This document shows, piece after piece, positions 6,661 through 13,311 of a stretch of DNA of 18,855 bases. The stretch's first letter is position 1; the number at the start of each line of letters is the position of its first letter. This DNA is from CAZQYB01 sp964597535. Its GTDB lineage: Bacteria; Planctomycetota; Phycisphaerae; Sedimentisphaerales; Anaerobacaceae. Both the position numbers and the translations under genes were made by a program. The stretch is from contig CAZQYB010000038.1 in assembly GCA_964597535.1 (NCBI GenBank), positions 1-18,855 of the forward strand. Direction: 5' to 3'. The notes under the pieces were generated by a model that was given only the letters and a program-made list of their open reading frames with translations, did no database searches and was not told the origin of the DNA.

Positions 6661-9600
6661 TCAGCTCGCTGTAGCGGCGGCTTGAGCGAAGGATGCGGCA
6701 GCTTCCTGTCTCTGACGGACCTGCTCGACAAAGGCCTCAAGGCGGGTGGTCAGGGTTGGGTCTTCCTGGCCGTCAAAGCTTAAATTTAAAATGGGCATAT
6801 CTCCGCAGTCGGCACTTACACGCAACGAGAGACTGCTGACGACCGTCGAGGGCATACAGGTAAAGGGCATTACATTTACGACGCCGTCGAAGCCATCATG
6901 ATAATACTCAATCGCTTTGCCGACAGTTAATATCGCTTCGCCCTCGAACGAACGGTGCATATAAGGCTCCGCCAGCTCGATGACGTGCTCTGTGGGCCGC
7001 TCGGCGAATCTGCCGAATTTTTCTTCCAGAGGCGCGGCGAGCTCTCTTTCAATTTTGTGCTGGGCGCGGTCGATTGCCATGTTTGTAAGAAGGCCAGCCC
7101 ACTGGCGTCTGCGTCGGGCCATATTTTTTCGGGTGAAGTTAACATAGTAAACCCACTCGGCAAGCGATGCCAAATCACAGGCGGCCCCAAGCTCTTCAAG
7201 GCGGGCGATTATGTTCATATTTGCGAAGGGGTGGCTGCGGACGTAGATTTCGCCGACGATTCCAATCCTGGGCTTTTGCGTGCTGTGAACTAATTTTATC
7301 GCTGCGAAATATTCGGCGAGAGTACCCATCAGCCGGCATAACTCGGGGTGGGTTCGGCGATTTTCAACGGCTTGTAACCACTGGTTGAGCAGTGCCTGAT
7401 ACACCTGCCGGGCGTGGTGCGGGTCGGCCGCGAAAGGTCGAATGCGCATAATAAGCTTGTGGAGCAAATCCACCCCGACGACGGCGGTCCAGAGACTCTT
7501 CAAGAATGCGGTCGCAGATATGCCATCAACGTTGCTCATAAGCGCTTTGTGGAAATTGGTATCCTGGTCGGGAGCGATAACCGGCACGCCCTCGATGCCG
7601 GCATATTTTAGAATCAATCGCTGCAGACAACTATACATTCCAAACCTGCAGGGTCCGGAGGCGGTGGGCATAAAGAAGGCCACTTTTTTCGGGTCAATGC
7701 CGTCGGATTTGAGCAGTTTGAGCATATCTCCGCTGGTTATGGCGCAGGGCAGACACTCCTTGCCGCTGGTGAATGCTCTTCCCTGCCGAAGCGCCGCCTC
7801 GTCCGCCAGGGGGATAACTTCGGCCGGCTGTCCGTGCCCCCTGAGGCAGGCAGCGAGGCCGTAGGAGGGGTCGCCCATATATGGGATATAGAGGGTCTGC
7901 CCCGCTTTAAGGCGGGGTGGCGCCGGGGTTTTCGCAGCCCGCACCTGTCGCTCGGGACGATAGTTCTTCAGACTCTCAAGAAACGCTTCAAGTCGGGTGA
8001 TGATACCGGCGTCGGCTGAATGCTCATCCATCTCCAATTGCAGGCAGGGCTTTTTGCCCATTATGTCCTTGAAAAAGGTCAGGAGGAAGGAGTCGGGTCC
8101 ACAACTGAAATTTGAAAGATATATTGCAAAAAGGCGGGGGTCACTCCTTATTATTTCGGCCGCCCTTAAAATCCGCTGACCATACGCCCAATAAACCTGC
8201 TTGTGCAGTAACTTATTACTAAGTTCTGCTTTATGCAGGTCGAGCATATCCATAGGTATGACATTTACGCCGAGGTCCGCGAGCTTTTTTGGCAACTGCA
8301 GGTTCACGCCTTCGTCGCAGCCGTTGTACGGGCGGGAGATGAGTACAAAGAGTTTTTGGTCGGCCCCAATCCGGCTTATAATCTCCCTGCCCTTATCCTT
8401 CAGGTCCCGTTCAAAACCGGCCTGTGCAGCAAACGCTTCTTCGGCCCCAGAGCGGACCGCCGATGTGGAAAACCCCAACTTTTTACCAAGCGCAACAAAA
8501 CTCTTTCGCAGTAACCTTGCACTTTCGTCCAGATAAATCGGGGTGGTCAGGATTTTTGCTTGCCCGAGCCGGCCTGCAAAAGCGACTTCGGCCTGGTAAG
8601 GGAGCGACTGCACATAGGGGCACAGCTTATTGTGCTTGTTCTGAGGAAAATCGGCTGCCATCGATACTATGCTCGGCAGGAAGATATAGTCAACTTTCTT
8701 ATTAATCAACTCAACGATGTGCCCGTATGCCACCTTCACAGGGAAACAGGGCTGAGCGGTAACAGACTCGACTCCCATACGAATTACTTGCTTGTTGGTT
8801 CGGCCTGAGAGGATTACTTCAAGGCCGAGCGCTTTGAAGAATCGAGCGAACAGCGGCAAAAACTGCCAGCCAACCAAGGCCATCGGGATGCCTATTGTCG
8901 CTCCGGTTTGGCCCGGTCTTTTCCGCTTGTCACTTAACCCCGCATATCCAAGCAGTACCTGCCGGCGGTAGTCGAAGGCGCCGAGCCGTTTTGTCTTATC
9001 CATCTTTTTCTTGATATTATACCTATCACAGCGTGAGCCGTAGTATAATGGCTCAGCGTCCGGCAGTTGTACCTTCTTGATTTCACAATGGTTCGGGCAG
9101 TGCTCGCAAACAAAGGACTCGACGCTGTACTCGAGGGAGACGAGATTTTCAAAGCCCCTGAATTTACTCTCGACGGTTTTGGCCTGCTCCCGGTCGGATT
9201 TATCCATATACTCTGCTGCGATAGCCGCTGCTCCGAGAGCGCCTGTAACCTCGTGATGGTCGGGAACCATAATGGGTTTTCCGGTTACCTCCTCAAAGGC
9301 GGCCCATACGGCCTTATTAAAGGCGGTGCCGCCCTGGAAGCAGATATTGTCCCCGATTTTGCGGCGACCAACGACGCGGTTAAGATAATTAGCAACAATC
9401 GAATAACTCAGGCCCGCCACCAAGTCGCTGGTTTTAGCTCCCTGCTGGAGAAAGCTCAACAGGTCGGATTCCATAAACACCGTGCAGCGCTCGCCGAGTT
9501 TTATTGGCGCTTCGCTGGTAAAGGCCAAGTCTGCAAATTCCCGGTCGATGTTGATGCCGAGCCGTTGTGCCTGCTCTTCCAAGAACGAACCTGTTCCCGC

Positions 9601-11034
9601 TGCGCAGGCGTGATTCATTGTGAAATCCACAACGACGCCGTTTTTCAGCGATATATACTTGCTGTCCTGTCCGCCGATTTCAAATATCGTATCCACTTTC
9701 GGATTAACGATGGCCGCTCCTGCCGCCTGAGCGGTGATTTCGTTTATGACAACATCAGCCCCTATAAAGTCACCGGTAAGATACCTGCCTGAGCCGGTGG
9801 TTGCCGCACCTAAAATCTTTACCTTGCCGGCTACCTTCCTGCCGACCATATCGAGGCCCCGGCGTATTGCCTCCAAAGGCCGGCCTGCTGTCATCAGGTA
9901 TGCCTTGGTAAGAATGCGCTTCTGTTTATCAACAACTGCAACATTTGTGCTCAGCGAGCCAACATCAACTCCAAGGTAGGCATCTATCGGCTCGGTTGCT
10001 TCTGACAGCAGGTGTTCATAAACAGGACTTTGAGGAGGCGGGAGAGTCGGCCTGCTCAACTGTTTCCGACGCGGGGCATCCCTCAACATCGAACCCTTCC
10101 GCCCAAGAAAGCTGTCAATTTTCTCGAGCTGGACCCGGCTGTTATGTTTTTTTCGGTCTGCCCTACTTTTAGCAACAAGCACCGCGCCAATAGCGCCGGT
10201 AAAAAAGTGTTTATCCGGGACCAGAAGCTCACCCTCTGCCAACTCGAATACCCGTTCCAGAGCCCTGACCACGCCGATATTGGCTGCCACTCCGCCCGTA
10301 AATACGATTGGTTTGATAAACTCCCTGCCACAGCCCAAATTACTCTTCAGGTTTCTCGCCAACGCAAGGCATAGCCCGGCTATGATGTCGCAGGTTGGTG
10401 TTGCCTGCTGCTGAAGGTGAATCATATCGCTTTTCGCAAAGACCGAGCAGCGTCCCGCCATTCGGGGGACGCTTTTGCTCTCCAGGGCCATCCGCCCAAA
10501 TTCTCCTTCGATGTCTATACCAAGACGCTGAGCCTGCTGGTCAAGGAAAGAACCTGTGCCCGCCGCGCAAACGGTGTTAAGCGTAAAATCTCGTACCCGG
10601 CCCTGCTCTGCGGCCAGGAAAATTAACTTGCTATCCTGCCCTCCCATTTCGATTATCGTGGCCTGCCGCAGGTGTGAATATAATTGATATATAGCTGCCG
10701 CCTGGGCGGGAACCTCGTTTATAAAAGGAATGCCCTGTAATTTTGCCAAAAACCGGCCTGCTGAGCCAGTCGCTGCCGCGAGAACAACATCCAAAGGATT
10801 TATGTGCCTGAAGAGCTCGTCTAATTGTGAGCGCACCGTGTGTACCGGTCTGCCCTTAGTACGCCGGTAGTCACTAAACAGCACCCGGCCAGCGTCATCG
10901 AGTACCACTACATCGCTGCTGGTTGAGCCGATGTCAATGCCAAGATAGAGCCCGCGCCCACTGTGCAACGGTCCAATATCATACTGTTTTGCCCCTGTTG
11001 GCAGTACCACCTCCTGCCGGCCTTGGTCGTCCAT
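6661..11034 (-). CDS. Giant fused 2-hydroxyacyl-CoA dehydratase activase / DUF2229 / HgdB-like protein
   Basis: This protein belongs to the long BadF/BcrAD/HgdC-type family of ASKHA ATPases. Smaller relatives use ATP to inject a low-potential electron into 2-hydroxyacyl-CoA dehydratases or benzoyl-CoA reductases. Numbering from the ATG at 11046, it has two tandem ATPase modules: about 31-295 (GIDIGSTSS, MGGQDSK, CAAGTGSFL with C160, C200) and 355-615 (GVDVGSLST, IGGQDSK, CAAGTGSFL with C481, C521). The cysteine pairs correspond to the ligands of the [4Fe-4S] cluster bridging activase dimers. Next comes a Cys-rich stretch (C647, C650, C654, C673), a DUF2229 region (718-800, with QPCFPVK), and an HgdB-like C-terminus (about 1050-1445, with GKECLPC and GPCRFGMY). 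The start at 11034 is preferred because GGAGG precedes it by five bases, giving 1457 residues. The substrate of the family is unresolved. An oxygen-sensitive role fits an anaerobe. Confidence 0.88.
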   Translation of the reverse strand: MDDQGRQEVVLPTGAKQYDIGPLHSGRGLYLGIDIGSTSSDVVVLDDAGRVLFSDYRRTKGRPVHTVRSQLDELFRHINPLDVVLAAATGSAGRFLAKLQGIPFINEVPAQAAAIYQLYSHLRQATIIEMGGQDSKLIFLAAEQGRVRDFTLNTVCAAGTGSFLDQQAQRLGIDIEGEFGRMALESKSVPRMAGRCSVFAKSDMIHLQQQATPTCDIIAGLCLALARNLKSNLGCGREFIKPIVFTGGVAANIGVVRALERVFELAEGELLVPDKHFFTGAIGAVLVAKSRADRKKHNSRVQLEKIDSFLGRKGSMLRDAPRRKQLSRPTLPPPQSPVYEHLLSEATEPIDAYLGVDVGSLSTNVAVVDKQKRILTKAYLMTAGRPLEAIRRGLDMVGRKVAGKVKILGAATTGSGRYLTGDFIGADVVINEITAQAAGAAIVNPKVDTIFEIGGQDSKYISLKNGVVVDFTMNHACAAGTGSFLEEQAQRLGINIDREFADLAFTSEAPIKLGERCTVFMESDLLSFLQQGAKTSDLVAGLSYSIVANYLNRVVGRRKIGDNICFQGGTAFNKAVWAAFEEVTGKPIMVPDHHEVTGALGAAAIAAEYMDKSDREQAKTVESKFRGFENLVSLEYSVESFVCEHCPNHCEIKKVQLPDAEPLYYGSRCDRYNIKKKMDKTKRLGAFDYRRQVLLGYAGLSDKRKRPGQTGATIGIPMALVGWQFLPLFARFFKALGLEVILSGRTNKQVIRMGVESVTAQPCFPVKVAYGHIVELINKKVDYIFLPSIVSMAADFPQNKHNKLCPYVQSLPYQAEVAFAGRLGQAKILTTPIYLDESARLLRKSFVALGKKLGFSTSAVRSGAEEAFAAQAGFERDLKDKGREIISRIGADQKLFVLISRPYNGCDEGVNLQLPKKLADLGVNVIPMDMLDLHKAELSNKLLHKQVYWAYGQRILRAAEIIRSDPRLFAIYLSNFSCGPDSFLLTFFKDIMGKKPCLQLEMDEHSADAGIITRLEAFLESLKNYRPERQVRAAKTPAPPRLKAGQTLYIPYMGDPSYGLAACLRGHGQPAEVIPLADEAALRQGRAFTSGKECLPCAITSGDMLKLLKSDGIDPKKVAFFMPTASGPCRFGMYSCLQRLILKYAGIEGVPVIAPDQDTNFHKALMSNVDGISATAFLKSLWTAVVGVDLLHKLIMRIRPFAADPHHARQVYQALLNQWLQAVENRRTHPELCRLMGTLAEYFAAIKLVHSTQKPRIGIVGEIYVRSHPFANMNIIARLEELGAACDLASLAEWVYYVNFTRKNMARRRRQWAGLLTNMAIDRAQHKIERELAAPLEEKFGRFAERPTEHVIELAEPYMHRSFEGEAILTVGKAIEYYHDGFDGVVNVMPFTCMPSTVVSSLSLRVSADCGDMPILNLSFDGQEDPTLTTRLEAFVEQVRQRQEAAASFAQAAATAS

Positions 11035-11099
11035 ATTTGCCTCCATAGTGTTTGTGTTAGTCGGCCCTTTGTCTCGCTTAATATACTCGGTTTTAAACC

Positions 11100-11201
11100 A
11101 ATAGTAAATACCGGGGAGCGCTAACTTGTTTTATGCGTCCCCGTGGAGAGCTTGTTGGTAAAGCTGTTTGGTTGCGGAGTAATTAACAACTATTTACTAT
11201 T
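11100..11201. repeat. Perfect 11-bp inverted repeat bounding a 102-bp segment
   Basis: AATAGTAAATA (11100-11110) and TATTTACTATT (11191-11201) are exact reverse complements 80 bases apart. Between them is a bulged hairpin (11112-11143). The segment lies within the leader or promoter zone of the large minus-strand gene. It could be a paired protein-binding site or a small palindromic element. Confidence 0.55.
11112..11143 (-). promoter_or_regulatory. Stable bulged hairpin upstream of the activase-like gene
   Basis: CGGGGA plus CGC (11112-11121, one bulged G) pairs with GCG plus TCCCCG (11135-11143), giving nine G/C-rich pairs around a 13-base loop. It lies 78 to 109 bases before the chosen start on the minus strand, so it would be in a 5' leader if transcription starts beyond it. 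No T-run follows, so an attenuator is not evident. Confidence 0.35.
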
Positions 11202-11203
11202 AG

Positions 11204-11215
11204 GCCGCCGGCGGC
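11204..11215. repeat. 12-bp perfect GC palindrome
   Basis: GCCGCCGGCGGC is self-complementary and stands as a GC island in AT-rich surroundings, three bases after the 11-bp inverted repeat arm. It may be a binding site. Its function is unknown. Confidence 0.5.
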
Positions 11216-11355
11216 GCTACTTTCCCTGAGTAATATTACCGGCAACTTAACGGCTTACCCACACTGTAATTTACAAGATTTCTGTCGCAACCGCTTACTA
11301 AATAAAAACTTGCTCATTCTCCCGCCTAAAACATAACAATCTCACCGCATATATG

Positions 11356-11370
11356 ACTACTACTACTATA
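11356..11370 (+). other. DnaA-trio-like triplet run
   Basis: ACTACTACTACTATA gives, on the complementary strand read 3' to 5', successive GAT triplets. This is the form described for the DnaA-trio element on which DnaA unwinds origins. It is followed by a long AT-rich stretch (11371-11400) and preceded by a short GC cluster (CTCACCGC), which is the expected layout. The nearest DnaA-box-like 9-mer is about 93 bases upstream, farther than in known cases. Confidence 0.4.
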
Positions 11371-11753
11371 TTCCTTTAATATAATACTTAATATACTCCA
11401 CCCTTCAAAAAACCTTCAGAAGAAACAAACTCTTTACTATACACCACAGAGAGAAATATATGGTTAAAAAACCAATATCTTTTCGTGCGTTAGCTCAAGA
11501 TGTTTATTTTACCCTTTTAGTTCATAGGTATATTGTTTATATGTAAATCATATATAAAACAGTCAAGTTGTCAAGGGGAAAAACACACAATATTTCTACT
11601 ATTTTGCTTTCACGAATTGGCCAAGTTTTTCACAAAAAAAGGTTGTGCGGGCACGTATTTTTGTGTAAGCTACGGTTGTATTTTTAGGTTTTATTCATAA
11701 TTGTAAAACCCCAAAATTGTAACTGTTTACACTCTTTGATACAGAGGCATATT

Positions 11754-12860
11754 ATGAAAGCGAATTTTAATAGAGCAGCACTCAGCGACGCCCTGGGCCT
11801 TCTAACCTCTGTGGTGCCAAGCCGAACGCCCAAGCCAATCTTACAGTGCGTACAAATCAAGGCCGACAAGAACGAAGTACGGATTTGCGCAACAGATTTA
11901 GAAGTAGGCGTCAATTATCTAGTCTCCGAGGTTCAGATTGACGAGGCGGGCGAGGTTATTGTCCCGGCCGAACAGTTGGCAGCTATTGTGCGTGAGAGCG
12001 CAGACGACGTACTGTCCTTAGAGGCCGCCGAAGGCACCTGTGAAATAAGAGGGTCTGATAGTCACTTTACGATTTATGGTCAAGAGGCGGGTCAGTACCC
12101 GCCGGTTCCGACGTTTGGGTCGGGAACCGGGCTGGAGATTGCTTTAGAGAAACTTCAGGAGGGGATAGAGCAGTGCCTTTTTGCTGCGGCCAAGGAGAGC
12201 AGTCGTTACGCAATTAACGGTATCCTGTGGGAGTTAAGCGGCAAGAAGCTATCGCTGGTCGCAACTGACGGCAGGAGACTGGCTCGCAGCAGAGTTCACC
12301 TAAGTTCGGTCCCAGCCAAGCAGGTGGCGATAGAGAAGATAATAGTGCCGGCCAAAGCAATGGCCCTGTTGAGTAGAATCGGCAGCGGGGACAAGGACAC
12401 TGTTGCGCTTAAGCTTGTCGACAACCAGATACTTATTAGCTGTGCAAATGTGGTTATAAGCTCAAACCTCGTCGAGGGAAACTTTCCGAAGTACGAGGAC
12501 ATAATTCCAACCGATTACGACAAAAAATTAACACTCTCAACCGAAGCGGTGTTAAGTGCGGTCCGTCGCTCAGCGCTGTTGACAAGTAAGGAATCAAGGG
12601 GGATTAAGCTGTCAATTGGAAAAGACAGCATGGTATTTTCAGGCAGAGCGCCGGAGACCGGCGATGCGCAAGTTAATATGCCTGTTGACTACAAGGCAGA
12701 GCCGATTGAGATTGGCTTTAGTCCGCAGTTCCTGATAGACGTGCTGCGGGTCATCAAAACGCCGGAATTTGAATTGGCGTTAGGCCAGCCGGATAGACCA
12801 GGCCTGATAAAAAGCGGGAAAGATTTCGTCTATGTCATAATGCCGATTAACCTGGGTTAG
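11754..12860 (+). CDS. dnaN: DNA polymerase III beta sliding clamp
   Basis: DnaN dimerises into the ring that tethers the replicative polymerase to DNA and docks many repair factors. The 368 residues are typical in length and form three clamp domains. Recognisable pieces are MKANFNRAALSDAL at the N-terminus, RTPKPILQCVQI (near 30), ICATDLEVGV, AAKESSRYAINGILWE, the conserved ATDGRRLA in domain II and the C-terminal YVIMPINLG, equivalent to the usual MPMRL end. The ATG at 11754 is chosen over an upstream in-frame TTG at 11736 because AGAGG lies six bases before it and family proteins begin here. dciA follows after 66 bases and gyrB after that. dnaA is not upstream, where it commonly lies; a candidate origin is there instead. 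Confidence 0.97.
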   Translation: MKANFNRAALSDALGLLTSVVPSRTPKPILQCVQIKADKNEVRICATDLEVGVNYLVSEVQIDEAGEVIVPAEQLAAIVRESADDVLSLEAAEGTCEIRGSDSHFTIYGQEAGQYPPVPTFGSGTGLEIALEKLQEGIEQCLFAAAKESSRYAINGILWELSGKKLSLVATDGRRLARSRVHLSSVPAKQVAIEKIIVPAKAMALLSRIGSGDKDTVALKLVDNQILISCANVVISSNLVEGNFPKYEDIIPTDYDKKLTLSTEAVLSAVRRSALLTSKESRGIKLSIGKDSMVFSGRAPETGDAQVNMPVDYKAEPIEIGFSPQFLIDVLRVIKTPEFELALGQPDRPGLIKSGKDFVYVIMPINLG

Positions 12861-12926
12861 TCTGCGGCCCGGGGATGAGGTTTTTGGCGGCACAGGAGCA
12901 GCGAGCGACGGGGGACAAGACAGGTT

Positions 12927-13271
12927 ATGTACGAGAGTAAGCAATCACGCAACCTTATCAGGCGGCGAGGCAAGCCGAACTCAAAGAGAGTAGTCAGACT
13001 GGGCGCTGTCTTAAGCGAGCTTATGGAGGAGCGGATTTCGCCACGGCAGGCGAGGTTTGAATCGATAGATGCATTGTGGCGTGAACTACTGCCGGTCGAG
13101 CTTCGACGACACTGCGAAATTACGGATATATCCGGCGGCCAATTAACGGTGCTGGTAGATTCGCCAGCGTACGCCAGCGAGCTGAGGTGGTGCAGCTCAC
13201 AGCTGCTTGAAGAGTTGCAACAGGGGTGCCCAGGGGCCCGAATTAAAAAGATTAAATTAACGGTCGGTTGA
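12927..13271 (+). CDS. dciA: DciA-like replicative helicase loader/operator (DUF721)
   Basis: DciA is the ancestral bacterial partner that helps load the DnaB helicase where DnaC or DnaI are lacking. The 114-residue product has a basic N-terminus (RNLIRRRGKPNSKR) followed by a DUF721 core of about 90 residues. Family features are the helix LGAVLSELMEERI, the aromatic segment ALWRELLPVELRRHCEI, GGQLTVLVDSPAYASELRW and the final LLEELQQGCPGARIKKIKLTVG. Its place between dnaN and gyrB is the common one in genomes using this loader. The ribosome site is weak. It ends with TGA, 40 bases before gyrB, and the three genes probably form one replication operon. recF, often found at this spot, is missing. 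Confidence 0.88.
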   Translation: MYESKQSRNLIRRRGKPNSKRVVRLGAVLSELMEERISPRQARFESIDALWRELLPVELRRHCEITDISGGQLTVLVDSPAYASELRWCSSQLLEELQQGCPGARIKKIKLTVG

Positions 13272-13311
13272 GTCGGCTTTGAAATGAGATATTAACGGCG
13301 AGCGGCGAAGT

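Larger units (their letters stand above)
11077..11398 (+). repeat. 12-base direct repeat, two copies
   Basis: CTTAATATACTC occurs at 11077-11088 and again at 11387-11398, exactly. Both lie in the candidate origin region, 310 bases apart. The second copy lies just after the DnaA-trio-like run. AT-rich repeats occur in origin unwinding regions, but two copies alone prove little. Confidence 0.55.
11035..11753. other. AT-rich intergenic region, candidate replication origin (oriC)
   Basis: No gene is visible in about 0.7 kb between divergent genes. The right half is strongly AT-rich. It holds 9-mers one base from the DnaA-box consensus TTATNCACA: TTACCCACA (11255-11263), TTTTTCACA (11626-11634) and TTATTCATA (11691-11699). 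It also holds a run of four CTA-type triplets (11356-11370), a second short one (11596-11603), a 12-base direct repeat and several inverted repeats. The position next to dnaN-dciA-gyrB, where bacterial origins often lie, supports the idea. Against it, dnaA is not in the window and no box is a perfect match. The region must also contain the promoters of both flanking genes, of which I see no clear consensus copy. Confidence 0.5.

Noticed and set aside
6652..6679. Inverted repeat CGCCGC/GCGGCG around the stop codon of the large gene as a terminator
   Set aside because: Six pairs around a 16-base loop with no T-run and partly inside the coding sequence; too weak to call.
7874..7917. Palindrome CCCATATATGGG and nearby hairpin CCCCGC/GCGGGG inside the large gene
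   Set aside because: The palindrome encodes part of the conserved IPYMGD stretch and the hairpin lies in the Pro/Lys linker. Coding constraint explains them well enough; no second copy was seen.
11701..11747. TTGTAA-based promoter for dnaN
   Set aside because: The best spacing puts the -10 (TACAGA) over the ribosome site, leaving no leader. No credible dnaN promoter could be assigned by eye.
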